The position numbers and the translations under genes are program-made. From assembly GCF_035222485.1 (NCBI RefSeq), contig NC_085920.1, positions 7,488,001 to 7,552,000 on the forward strand: DNA of 64,000 bases, read 5' to 3'. The stretch comes from Podospora pseudoanserina. Its lineage: Eukaryota > Ascomycota > Sordariomycetes > Sordariales > Podosporaceae. Shown piece after piece: positions 11,797 through 23,251 of this stretch (the stretch's first letter is position 1; each line of letters begins with the position of its first letter). The notes beneath the pieces were generated by a model. The model was given only the letters and a program-made list of their open reading frames with translations, was not told the origin of the DNA and ran no database searches.

Positions 11797-13067
11797 ATGG
11801 CCGATCACCCTCACACTCACGGTTCCCATCATGGTCACTCCCACGCGCACGGCCACGGAGAGGCTCAAAACAGGGAGTACTTCAAGTACGTCACCCTTCA
11901 CTCCCCCAGACATTGTTCCCAGTTGCTAACGTTCGAGCGAAGTCAACAAGCATCCTCTTACGACTCCAAGCACGAGAAAACCCTCGACAAGCTGGCTGAA
12001 GAGATCAGGAAGCGGATCGATTTCATTGGTGTTGAGTGGGCTGACGAGGAGAGCTCCGGTGACGAGGAGGAGAAAAAAGATGACAGCAGGGAGAAGAGGG
12101 AGGTGAGGGAGGTGAGGTTGTTGGATTATGCTTGTGGGACCGGACTTGGTGAGTCTCTGCATATATCCAAAACACAGAGAGGACAAGGCTGACACGTGTT
12201 GATGACGGTAGTTTCGAGGGTATGGTACCTTTTACTCAACCGGTATGGGAAACCCATATGCTGATGTGACTATATAGGCTCTTGCTCCGTATACCACCCA
12301 GTGTGTCGGCATTGATTTGTCCGAGAATATGGTACGTCCTCTTCCTGGTGCTGAGCTTGCTTCAGAGGCAAACAAGCACACATCACACATGGCTGACAGG
12401 AAGAAACCAGGTGGCTACCTACAATGCCAGAGCCGCAAATCAGGCAAGTTTTGAACCGGGTTCCCCCCCTTCTTCAGCCCCTTTATCGCTGCCAGTCAAC
12501 CAACCCCCATCACCAACTACACCCAGTCCTTGATCCCCACACCTCCCCTCCATCTATCCCCCTTTACGCCTCCCGCCCCCCCTTTCACAAGCCAGTGCTA
12601 ACATCCGTCCCCCAAAGGGCCTAACCCCCGAAGAAATGCACGCCCACGTCGGCAACCTGTGCCTCCCCACTGACTCCCCTTCCTACCCCACCCAAACCCA
12701 ACTCTTCTCCTCCTCCGACTTCTTCTCCTTCGACCTAGCAGCCATCTGCCTAGGCTTCCACCACTTCGACGACCCTCCCCTCGCAGCCCGCCGCCTCGTT
12801 GAGCGCCTCAGGCCCGGCTCCGGCGTGCTCATGATTCTGGACTTCCTCCCCCACGAAAAGATGGACGCCTCCCATCCTGCCTCTGGCACTGTCATCCACC
12901 ACGGCTTTTCCAAGGAGCAGATCCAGAAGATCTTTGAAGATGCCGGCGCAGGAGAGCATTTCGCCTTTGAAGAGCTGGCGGTTGTTTTCAACAAAGCTGC
13001 GGGGACGAGGGAGGAGATGAAGAGGAAGATTTTCATGGCCAGGGGGACGAGGAGGAGGGCGGAGTAG
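11797..13067 (+). CDS. Class I SAM-dependent methyltransferase, six exons
   Basis: Exons 11797-11885, 11943-12148, 12212-12219, 12278-12331, 12411-12443 and 12618-13067 join in frame to 279 residues. The N-terminus is His-rich (DHPHTHGSHHGHSHAHGHG), a possible metal-binding tail. SAM motif I reads DYACGTGL, followed by CVGIDLSENM (acidic residue after strand 2) and a post-motif region with LGFHHFDDP, so this is a Rossmann methyltransferase of the small-molecule/protein type (Methyltransf_11/25-like). The substrate is not evident. Exon 3 is only 8 nt. The last intron starts GCAAGT, a GC-AG intron; the GT two codons on does not keep the frame. The start is the first ATG in good context (TCAACATGG) after an upstream CT/AC leader. 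A 71-residue acidic segment precedes motif I. Confidence 0.85.
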
Positions 13068-13439
13068 AGTCATGCCATGCCGGTGAGGGTCAAATCAGTG
13101 TTGAAGGACTGGACAAGATAGGATTGTAGAATGAAGTCTGTTGGCTTACCTGTTCCCCTACATTCAAACGTCACTTTGTCTGCCGCAGGACCACAAATCA
13201 CAACAGAAAAGTAATCAGACGCAGTGAAACATTGCCTACCCATCACTACCTAGCCTCGGTCTAACGAATGCCGTTTTCTTAACACCATCCCATGCTTCTG
13301 CGTTCTACCGGAATACAAAACATTGAACCCAATGACAGTCTGCGTCCGATAAAGCCCCACCCATACCAACGCCCTTTCTCCTGGTGCTATGCCGTCATGT
13401 CTGCGTAAAAGGACAAAGTGATTTGCGGACGAGAGTCGC
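13068..13439. other. Convergent spacer between methyltransferase and ubp6
   Basis: 372 bp between two stop codons on opposite strands. It holds the 3' ends of both transcripts; no gene or repeat seen. Confidence 0.6.
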
Positions 13440-15203
13440 CTACTCCATGACACCCTCGGCGGTGGGCAGGGGGATGGCCTTGTAAAGGCAGATGAGCGCA
13501 GAGTGGGACTCGCCGCCTCCAGCAAGGGCATCGATCTTGTCCGACGTCACCTCGGTAACCTTGTCATCGTTGAACCACCACCACTTGCCGTCCTCAGGGC
13601 CGACTTTTCCAGTCACAGGATCCTTGGGCCCGGCCTTCTTGATGTACGCCGTGTAATGACCGCTGTCGGCACTGGCACCCTGATGAGTGACGACGCCGCG
13701 AAGTTCATAGATGCCAGACTGATTGGCGCCGTCGTCTTTGCGCAGCTCGGGGTCGATGAGGGAGTTGAGCTCCTTCTTGGCCGCGAGGAGCGCAGCGTCT
13801 TTCTCAGCCTCGAACTCGGCATCAGTCTTGAAACTCTCACCCATCTCCACGTCACCGTCAGCCGACGTGGACGGCTTCTTTCCCTTCTCCTTCTTCTCCT
13901 GTTCCTTCTTCTCCTCGGGAGTCTGGTCCTCGACCGGGTTTCTCTTGCGACGCTTACGGGCCCGCTCGACATCCTCCTCCTCCTTGCGCACCTCGCGAAC
14001 CTTGTCACGGACGGGAACAAGAGCCTTCCTCAAGTCGTCGGTGCAGAACTCGACCACGTCCAGCTCGTGCGGGAAGGTCACCTTGCGCATGATCTTGGCC
14101 TTCTTCTGGACGTCACGCTTCCAGAAGAAGCGCACAAAGTGAACTGTGAGGTACTTGGGTAACCGAGAGATCTTGGAGGTCTTGGTGTAGGTCACATCCC
14201 TCCCGAGAGCCTCTGATCGCTTCTCTATCTTCTCCTTGAGACCGTTGGCGAGGCCATCCCTCAAATGCGCCGTCTGGCCGTCGATATGGCAGTTGAGCTT
14301 CAAGAACTGATCCTTGGAATGGGTCGGCTCCTCGCCCGCTTCGGCAGCGGCAGGGTCGTCGCATTCGAGTGTGCTGGACAGCTCTCCGCACATGTACTTG
14401 CCGATGAACGAGGCCTCGGCGGAAGAGCCTTCCCCACCTTCCTTGATCTGGAGCTTCTGGTTCAACTGAGACACAATTTGCGACCAGGCCTCCTCAGCGT
14501 CTTGTTGGGCGTAGCCTGGCCCCTTCTTACTCTTCTCGGCGAACTGTGGGAACGTGGTGCGAAGGGCGCTCAAAAAGCCCAGTGGTGGCATTCCTTCCTG
14601 AGTTTTGGACATATCTCTGAACAGATTCCTCAGCTGGTAGGTGATATCAGCTCCCGGCGTGGTGGTGGTGAGACCGAGCTGCGAACCACTGGGCGCGGCA
14701 TTTCGGAACTCGTACTTTTCGAGCGACTCTTGAAGTTCGGGGATGGAACGCAAAGCCTGAAGTGTCGAATTCAAATAACAGGTGTTGCCCAGGTTGATAA
14801 GGCCGGCCGGTGTGGCTCCAGCTTGCTGCGCTTGCTCCGCCTCGGTCATGTCCTCGAGAAACTTGACCTTCTCTGTTGGGCGCACGATAGCACCTCCGCC
14901 CTCTCCTGGCGTTCCCATCATCATGATAACCTGACCAGGCTTGAGGCCCAGCTTGCTCATGTCGGTATCATCCTTCAGCTGGCCACCCTTGACGAGGATC
15001 TTTTGACGGTCGGGTTCGACACCTGTGAGGCTGAAGAGCTGGTACTTGAGCTCTTCGCCGGGAGCGGTAGTATCGACCTCGACATCGTACTTCTTGGGCC
15101 CGTGCTTGATAACCACTAACATGATCTATTAGTACCCACCCAAAGATACACGCAGGAAGGAGGATGGAGGAAGCGTCGTTGACTTACCGTTGACTGTCGC
15201 CAT
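13440..15203 (-). CDS. ubp6: Proteasome-associated ubiquitin hydrolase Ubp6/USP14
   Basis: A 16-nt first exon (15203-15188, MATVN) joins across an intron with a TACTAAT branch site to 15115-13440, giving 563 residues. Residues 1-75 form the ubiquitin-like domain that docks on the proteasome subunit Rpn1. The USP catalytic domain follows from about residue 105: the Cys box GLINLGNTCYLNST puts the nucleophile at Cys118, the same number as in yeast Ubp6, and the His box SGHYTAYIKK puts the general base near His492. A Lys/Glu-rich insertion (around 390-430) is a usual fungal addition. The enzyme trims ubiquitin chains from substrates held at the 26S proteasome, in cytosol and nucleus. It is divergent from ARPC4. 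No oddities in the key residues. Confidence 0.96.
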
Positions 15204-15681
15204 CCTGGGGGGTTGCTGGCGTTTTGCAAGTATGTGAGGAAAGCCTGTCCAAATTCGAATGCAGAATAGACAGCTGAAAGCCTCGGATTCTAAATGTTTT
15301 GCCCCCAAACCAAAGGCTCCCAAGGCAACCTTTGAGATTCGTCACTTGGCTTGGAGGTTGTGGAGCGCGCGTGGAAGGCAAAGGAAAGGCGCGGGGTTGT
15401 CAGTGGTAACAACAGGGATTGCACCCACCGCCACAGCTGCGAAACAGGGGTTGCTGGGCTGAAGAGCATTACGTAACCCAGCCAGCCGGGTGCTTTGGGC
15501 TACGTGCCTGTGCCGCCCCGCCCTGGCCCGCCTTAACTGCACGCAGCTCTCGACAAGCAAGGAGCTTGCCAAGGATACCCAGAGCGACGACGACAGCTCC
15601 AGGAGAGCCTCATCTGCCAACACCACCACCGGATCACCAGGAAACAGTTAGATCTGGAGGCATCCTGCCAGTACAGGCATC
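15204..15681. promoter_or_regulatory. Shared upstream region of ubp6 and ARPC4 gene
   Basis: 478 bp between two divergent start codons. It must contain both promoters and leaders. No TATA box is obvious, as is usual for housekeeping genes. Confidence 0.55.
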
Positions 15682-16482
15682 ATGGTGAGCTCCTCAGGGC
15701 GCCCAGAGCTTCCAACATCCCAGACATCCCGAGTAGCCAAGCTGACATGCCGTATCCCTGACAGTCGCAATCACTTCGACCGTATCTCCAGGCTGTCCGC
15801 AGCAGTCTGACCGCCGCCCTCTGCTTGTCCAACTTCGCGTCCCAAACCGCCGAAAGACACAATGTTCCCGAAGTCGAGGCCCGAACATCACCTGAGGTTC
15901 TCTTGACGCCCCTGACGATTGCGCGCAACGAGAACGAGCGGGTACTCATTGAGCCCAGCATCAACAGTATTCGTATCAGCATCAAGATCAAGCAGGCCGA
16001 CGAAATTGAACACATTCTTGTCCACAAGTTTACAAGATTCTTGACGCAACGCGCCGAGTCATTCTTCATTTTGAGGAGGAAGCCCATCAAGGTATGAGGG
16101 ACCGCTGGGTCAACCTAGATGCCCACCTTCCTCGCTTTGGCTGTCTTGGGACGTCTTTCCGTGACTGACGCGTGTGTCTGCATCACAGGGCTATGACATT
16201 TCATTTTTGATAACCAACTTCCACACGGAGGAAATGCTCAAGCACAAGCTGGTTGATTTCATCATCCAGTTTATGGAGGAGGTTGACAAAGAGATTTCAG
16301 AGATGAAGCTGTTTGTATGTTCCAGTTACGACTCTCTTATGTCGAGGACCACGCTAATCATTGCCATCAGTTGAATGCGCGGGCTCGTTTCGTAGCGGAA
16401 TCTTTCCTCACTCCAGTACGTCAAGCCGCCCCCCTTTCCAATGTCTTGGCATATCCTGACCGCCATTGTACAGTTCGACTGA
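15682..16482 (+). CDS. arc19: Arp2/3 complex subunit 4 (ARPC4 / Arc20)
   Basis: Exons 15682-15684, 15765-16091, 16189-16314, 16371-16415 and 16474-16482 give 169 residues, matching the family length of about 168. The product begins [13 protein letters not shown] and contains the conserved run of helices NEHVL-like [14 protein letters not shown] and [15 protein letters not shown], then [11 protein letters not shown] and [24 protein letters not shown]4 is one of the two core subunits (with ARPC2) that hold the Arp2/3 complex together and touch the mother actin filament, so it serves endocytic patches and hyphal growth. The first coding exon is the ATG alone and the last holds only Phe-Asp-stop. 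Both splice choices are forced by the conserved ends. The symbol follows yeast ARC19. Confidence 0.95.
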
Positions 16483-17362
16483 GCGAGCCCGCTTTTACAC
16501 TACCTCACTTAAATTATTTTGCATGCAATTGAACAGCTTTCCCTGATGTCACTACTCTTGTCGCTTTTATGGCTTCAGACCATCATGCTTGGCGTTTCTG
16601 GAGAAAAGAAGTTTGTAAGCGAGCCATTTCACGACTGTTACTATCCACGACACTTGTCATGGGTCCTTGCCGGTCTCTGGTCTAGAAATAAAGTCTGGGT
16701 TTTACAGAAGTCTCTCCCATTTTCTCTGTGTTCCATCAGCCCAAACTACCCCCGTTACGCCATCCGCCGGCCGGGCCAGATGACGGCTCAAAGCCCTCGA
16801 CATCCAAGGGTGTTGCATGTTACCTTGTTCGGCGTGAAGTGTGGACTTGGTTGGATCCGTGACCGCCTGGCCTTTGATTCCGTCTGAAATCCCGTCCTGT
16901 GTCAAGAATTTGGCAGGCGCGTTGCCAATTCTTTTGTTCAGATCGAGGCCAAGGACGTTTCATCTGAAGAGAAATCTGGTTCTTGCAGAACACCTGGGAG
17001 TTCTAGGTGGGGAGATAGCTTAATCCTACTCCGCCGTTCTGGTAATCCCATTCAACAGATTTACTCCTTAAGCTCTTCAATTTTATGTTCTCAGTTGAAA
17101 CATCGATATCCCGATATCTTCGTTTCCTGCTGTTCTCTCGGAGCCAGCAAGATCATCACGCTCTCCACCTTCTCAACCAGCTTTCGGAATCTTCGAGGTC
17201 TTGTCACCATTCCCAACGTTCACATCCGTCTGGAGCTCAGGTAAGTCTGTTTGCTCTTGGTATTTTTCGGTTTGATATTCGCAATCCTCCCCTCTGCCGT
17301 CGATCATATCACCCTTTTCAGCCAGTGTCCAACTTGTGCCAGCCTCCCCTATTGTGTCTCGA

Positions 17363-17438
17363 GGACAATAGCCTCACTCGAGCACAATAGTCTCACTCGA
17401 CGACAATAGCCTCACTCGACGACAATAGCCTCACTCGA
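17363..17438. repeat. 19-bp minisatellite, four copies
   Basis: The unit CGACAATAGCCTCACTCGA recurs with a period of 19 bp (the ACAATAG core starts at 17365, 17384, 17403 and 17422). The first two copies differ at a few bases and the last two are perfect. The array lies in the presumed leader of the RRM protein gene. Confidence 0.9.
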
Positions 17439-18216
17439 CGACAACAATTGCTGCGAAGGGCTCTTGCCCCACAGAGCAAACAATAGGTCTCCCCCATCTC
17501 AATCACCTCAAACCCCCTCGCAGATTCTTTCGAATACCTGAGGCACTAATGAATATTTAATCTAAGCCCTGAAGAACTTCCACGCCTTTCTTTCTTCCCC
17601 GGAAACAAAAATCCCCCCCAAGCTTGCTCTCTCCCTGCAACACTCCGAGCTACCTCATTCTCTAATATCTTCCTGGCATCCAGCAGCCAACCAACTACCC
17701 GCAACTGCCACCTCCCAAGGTATTTATTCCTGAAAACTCTGCAGACCCTTCTTTCTCTCTCCCTTCCCACCCCACAATTATCTCTCTCATCTTCCCATCC
17801 CACAACTTCCTCTCTCCTCTTCCCACTCCAAAACCTTTCTCTTTCTCTCAACCAAACACGTTGTGCCTCTCAGGTCGTCAATTGCCAACTCTCAAGAAGT
17901 CATCGCCACGCCGACCATCAAGGGGTACTTGTCGCCGACAATCAGGGGCTACCCGTCGTCAACTACATCTGTAAGTAAACATCTCCAGCCGCTCCTCTCC
18001 AGCCGTGATCTGCGAGTCGCAGCCGCGAGCTCCGTTTTCCCCGGATTCATCCCCGAGAGGCGACATCATCCTTTCACATCCCCGTTAAACATCCCCGGCG
18101 ACATCATTGACGGTCTACTTCTATTCCGGAAGCTCAACCCCCTTCTTCAAAGTCTGCACTCCTCCATTTCAACTCCCACTGCTCACATTTCCACTGTCCT
18201 CTTCCTTTCCCGTTCG

Positions 18217-18350
18217 ACTTGCGACCTCAAAAGTCGCTCTTTTCACCGGCATACTCACTTCCTTTGCTTTCCTTCTTTTCTCATCAACTTGCGACCTCAA
18301 GGGTCGCTTTTTTTCACCAACATTATCACATTCTTTGCTTTGCTTTATTG
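18217..18350. repeat. 70-bp direct duplication in the leader
   Basis: Two adjacent copies start at 18217 and 18287, each opening with ACTTGCGACCTCAA and continuing through TCGCTNTTTTCACC and TTTGCTTT. They are diverged by scattered changes. Each copy carries the small inverted repeat GCGACCTCAAnnGTCGC, so a pair of similar stem-loops would form in RNA close to the start codon. Confidence 0.8.
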
Positions 18351-18400
18351 CTACCCATGCTCGCGCATCATGACGCCCGATTGCTTGTTTGAGCACTGAC

Positions 18401-21400
18401 ATGAGAAAAGGCTACCGGAGAAAGTACTCGGCCAAGCAACCGAAGATGAACTTCGCTGGACGTGGTCGCTCGACTGTGAGCGCCAACGGCTCTAACAAGA
18501 GTCAGTCTTCTGTCGCCAGCTCTGGAAAGAGCCGTGAGCATACAGGCGGTGTGTCCCTTCGTGAGCATGCTGAGGATCATGAGCAGCACACTGGCGGTGC
18601 CTCTCTTCACGAGGACACTGAGCGCACGACTGGAGCCTCTCTCGCCGACAACAAGGAACCCGAGGGCGGCGTCTCTCTCAAGCACTTCGCCAACGACGCC
18701 ACCAATGACAAGAAGAACAGTGGTGTCAATGTGAGCGCGCGCAACGACTCTGACCAGGCGCCTTTGTCTTCAGTGAGAACTGCCAGTGCCTTTTCCCACC
18801 ACCACAAGGCTATGTCAGTCTCCGGCCAGAACATGGGCCACAACATGGACACCATTCAGGTATGTTTTCGTGACCGTTTGCTATCTCACAACAGCTAACA
18901 GATCCCATCAGGAGAGCCACACCCCGGTCCGTCACGTCGGGTTGAAGTCTCCGATGGCTCCTCGTGTCTTCAATGGCTTCAGCAGAGGCACGGGACAGCG
19001 CTCTCTGCTCACTAGTCAGCACCTTGCCAGCGCACAGCTCTGTGCATCTCAACTCGGCCAGAGCACTTCTGCTCCCACTTTGCCATTTCTTGCCGTAGGA
19101 CCCCCGACTCTCTTGTCTTGGTCACATCAGCTAACAACGAGCAGTCCCCACCCCAGCCTTCCATGGCCAAACTAGGTATGCCGCCCGGTGTCGTGAATGG
19201 CTCTTTCCGTATCCCTATGCCCTCTGCCTTCCTGGGATTCATTCATCATCCGATGGTGCCCGGTGGTGTTCCTCCTCCTACACCACTTGGGACGCCTTGT
19301 GGCGAGTCTTCCGCATTTTCCGCCGTTGTTGTCATTTTTTCTTGTTCTTCTGTGCTCATGTGCTGACTGTCTTCTCCCGTCCCAGATCTCACGAGCAATG
19401 CTGCCACGAACAATGCCGCTGCACCCCCAGCTCAGACTTCTCAGACGGGCCTCACTCCTAGCGCCAATTTTGTCCGCCCTGCCGCCCATGGAGGCCACGT
19501 TACTTATAACACCGGACCTATCTACAGCGGAATGGTTCTGCCTCCTGCTGGACTCAACAACGCCATCCCTCAGAGCCACTTCCCTTCCCACAGCAACGCT
19601 AGGCCTGTTCACGCTGGCAATGGCTCTGCTGCCTTCAAGCACGACAACCCTCAAAGCCACCCGTCTGTTTACAACAACGTTGGTCGCAAGAACAATGGCA
19701 ACACCCCTCATCGCGGTCATCAGGTTGGTCAGAACAACCACATGGCGAACCTCAACAACAGCAACATGGGACCTCCCCAAGGCGACAATAACCTTGCCCA
19801 GAACAACAGCACGGGTGTGCCTGGCCACAGCAATGCTGCTGCCCCAACTCCATCCAATGCCGGCACAACACTTCAGGCCTATTTCAATCCTGTCACAGGC
19901 CAGACAATGAGACTGGACGGAACCATCTCGACTCCCCATGAGTCGAAGAAGGATAGGTATGCCGATCACTCCATTTACAATCAGTCGGAGCCGCGAAACT
20001 TTGCACCTCGTCCGATGGGCATCCCAGTCATGTTTCCACCCCCTCCCAACTTCACCTCGGGCCCTGGGTCCAGCAGTCAAATCGGCGACATCATCACCAA
20101 CCAGGCATTCACTGACCCCTTCACTTCGCCGGATTTGTCTGCGATCAACGCTGTCAACGAAGCAGCGTACTTCCTTGCCAACTCTCACGAGATTGACTAC
20201 AGCGAGTTGACTGAGGCTGAGCAGGAGTTGGAAGTCCAATGGGGATTGCTTCGAGACAAGCTCTCCGGACTCCGGACTATGGGTTCCAATGCCCTGAGAA
20301 GGTTGATCGATGGTGTTAACGGGATCCCCACCACATCGGTCCTACTCAATGTCATGAACTTTCCGTTCATTGAGAGTTCCAGTCAGTCGATGCCTGCTGT
20401 TTGGGGGGTCATCAAAATCAGCAACGTGAGTTTGCCGTCTCTTGTGTTGATGCTTTGCTTCGCCGGGCTGACATTTGTTGCAGATTCCATTCGGCACAAT
20501 GCGAGCAGAGATCATCGCTATGCTTGGCCGCAATTCGAAAATCATCACCGATGCGCAGGAGGGAGTCCATATCATTATGGAGCGGGTTACCTCGAAGACT
20601 GGGGATGCTTTCGTCGAGTTCAACAGCATTCATGCTGCGGCTCGCACCGTCGAGCGCCATCACGAGGCTATCCGCAAGCACCGCCAACCTCGCTTGGGCG
20701 ATCGCCCCATCAAGATGACGATGTCTAGTCAGAAGGAGCTCATGGAGGCACTTTTCCCCTTGTGCCGCGGCGTGAATTTCGACGATGGCCGCGTCACATT
20801 GCTCCCTGAAGACCCCGAAAGCCCGTGGAACACTTTCCGCGGCTTTGTCATGGCGGAAGAGTTGAACCTTCTCATCAAGCACATCGAGATGCCTTCTCGC
20901 TCACCTTACTCCAAGGACTGTCCCCAGCGCCCTTTTGAGTCGATGATCTCCACGCTCAAAAAGCTGCCGTGGTACGCCTCTCATCTGATCACTCTTGAAC
21001 AGCGTCAGATCATCTATGATGCAACCTTCCGGCTGATCGAGTTCCTCGGTGAGCTCCTCCAGAAGGGTGATGGGACCCCTGGAAAGCATCGCCAGCAGAC
21101 GGTTCTGAATGAGCAGTTATACAAGCGTCTTGTTCACGCAGCAATGCTCTGCCCCGGATTCTCTGTCCTCCAGAAGGACAACATCGCCTACCTGGTGAAC
21201 ATGTCCGGACCGGCCATTGCCGAATTCAACATGCCCCCCTTCTCCGAGTGCTGGGCGCACCTGTACAACTTGTGCCCTCGCCCTGGTGTCCCGGTCGACG
21301 TGCTTGAGTGGTACATCACCCTCATCCGCGAGGAGACAGTTCGCTACGTCAACACACTCCCGGCGTCGGTGCAGGCTTCTATCAAGGAGCGTGCGAAGGA

Positions 21401-21602
21401 GGACAGTCTTTACTTCGGGTATATGTGGCATGAGATCCAGCTTCCTCAAGGCAGGGAACTCGCCGCTATGACTCTTCGGGACGTGGCTGAAAAGGAGCTG
21501 GATGCCATCAAGCGGATCCTGGACCGAGCCGCCGCTAACGCCCACGCTCACCTGGTTACCGATGCTGCTTACCAGCATCCGGATCACTACATCGTGATCT
21601 AA
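18401..21602 (+). CDS. Large RRM-type RNA-binding protein
   Basis: Exons 18401-18859, 18912-19094, 19145-19298, 19386-20425 and 20484-21602 give 984 residues. The first 500 residues are low complexity, rich in Asn, Ser, His, Pro and Gly. A short repeat in exon 1 reads HTGGVSLREH, HTGGASLHED, TTGASLADN and EGGVSLKHF, an about 17-residue unit repeated four times. An RRM follows at about 608-690 with an RNP2-like KISNIPF and an RNP1-like GDAFVEF. The C-terminal 290 residues are conserved-looking helical sequence of unknown fold. I infer an mRNA-binding regulator of fungal type; I do not recognise a characterised orthologue. The start is the first ATG after the CT-rich leader. The exon 3 donor (GTGGCG) is weak and was chosen because the sequence before it reads as Pro/Gly-rich protein in frame. 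Confidence 0.85.
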
Positions 21603-23251
21603 AGCCGCACTTCCCCGCGGCTGGCCGCCATGAGCACTGCCGTGGGTATGTACGGCTAAGAACAGGGAACACTCCACCTCTCTGTTCTAGACGTCCTGAA
21701 GTGCCATTCGCAACAACCTGGTACAACTTGGTCCTTACGGCTATCATCCATTCCTCCCTGGCGGCTGTGGCTCTTTGCATTAGCGATTGTTGGTTTGTTT
21801 ATGAAATTTCCTTCACGACACGCAACGACTGCACAGAATCACGAACTTCATGAACGTAACCTTGATTCTCCCATGAAGATGGCGAGGAACGAACAATGGC
21901 CTTCAGAGCACACGGCAACCTTTCACAATGGCACATCATCATCTTCTTCTCATCAAAGATTTTGGCTTTCAGCAAAGACGGAAAGTCAGGATGTTCCCTC
22001 TTGTTTGGGTTGGCGGTTGTTGGACAGGAGGACAGACAACACACAGAACGGATAGGCGTAGACGGGTTTTGCTTTTTTTTTCTTTGGCGATTCCTGTCGT
22101 GGTCGGTCTGCTCGGTCTTCTAGTTCGACATTTGTCTTTCTGATGGGAACAACCAGTTTGCAGAGCTTTTCCTTTACGAAGGGTTCCAACATGGCGGAAT
22201 TTTTTCTTTCTTTCTTTCTTTCTTTTTCTTCTTTTCTTCTTTTTTTCTTTTTTTCTTTTTTCCCAGAAAACTCACCCACAAAAACACCCCCAAAAAAACT
22301 CGAAACAGCCACAAAACAATCACCAAAAAACTCGAAAATTTTGAGCATTCATATGAAAACACTTAGGCCTCTTTGGAACCCATTATCACTTGTCACAAAC
22401 AGGAAAAGGTGGATTGATCACGAAACTGGAGATGCTTTTTGCGGGCTTTGGTCGGTAGAGAGTGGGAGCGGAGGAACCTTCCTGGTGTATTTTAGACAAT
22501 AAAGTCATTGGCCTATTATATTTTTGTTTCCTGATGCATGCATGATGTGATATGATCTTGAGTGTGTTGATGATGCCCAGCAGGTAGTCCAAAATTGGTC
22601 CAAAGTAAATAGATGAATGATGATGGGATAGCGGCGCCTTTTGCAGAAATAAAGTGCCGGTAACATCCAGTCACTTCAACCTACCTCATATCACCAGGAA
22701 ATCAAGTCTCAAATCTTTCATCAATGCTAATTTCTTCCTCCTGTTCATCTTTTCCTCCACACCAAACAGCAGTGGCGACATCACCATGGTGACAGATTCA
22801 GGGGAAGCGGGTCCTCCAAACACAGCAGAAAAAGGAGGCAGTGCACAGACACCCAGACCCAAGCCTATGACGTTGTTTTTTTGTGCCACTGGTTTATGCC
22901 GACAATTACCCGCCGCTGCACATACGGATCCACGCGTTCGATCGTGCACGGCGAAAAAAAAAAAAAAAAAGTTCAGGAATCCCGAGGGCCCTCTTATCTT
23001 ATCGCCCACTGTCAGTTGATATCCTTTCTTGCGATTCACTTTCCTTTCCACACCCGGCCTACCATCCCACTGCCATCAGCATTGCCGGCCACTGTCGCTA
23101 GCCGCTGAGTTGCGCTGCCAATATCTCAATATCATTCTACGGATTTGAAGCGAGGAAAAAAACAAGACGAAAGCCGAGAACCCCGCCAAAAACCGCGGCA
23201 GCAAAAACCTCGACGAGCGACAGTACCAGACACCACCACCACCTTTTCAAC
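21603..23251. other. Spacer with 3' region, pyrimidine tract and rim2 promoter
   Basis: About 1.65 kb without a gene. It contains a T/C-rich tract at 22200-22262 (CTTT units), a poly-A run at 22956-22971 and a T run at 22072-22083. The right part is the leader of the carrier gene. Confidence 0.5.
22200..22262. repeat. (CTTT)n / polypyrimidine tract
   Basis: About 60 bp of almost pure T and C with CTTT periodicity, in the 3' region of the RRM protein gene. Confidence 0.85.

Larger units (their letters stand above)
16483..18400. other. Long upstream/leader region of the RRM protein gene
   Basis: About 1.9 kb with no protein gene. From about 17,560 on it is strongly CT-rich, which in moulds marks a transcribed leader, and it has intron-like donor signals (GTAAGT at about 17,239 and 17,970), so the leader is probably long and spliced. 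It also contains two tandem repeats listed separately. Several short upstream ATGs (for example 18107 and 18370) would sit in the leader and could dampen translation. Confidence 0.5.

Noticed and set aside
13503-14162. 219-codon plus-strand frame opposite ubp6
   Set aside because: Antisense shadow of the Ubp6 coding exon; composition mirrors its codons.
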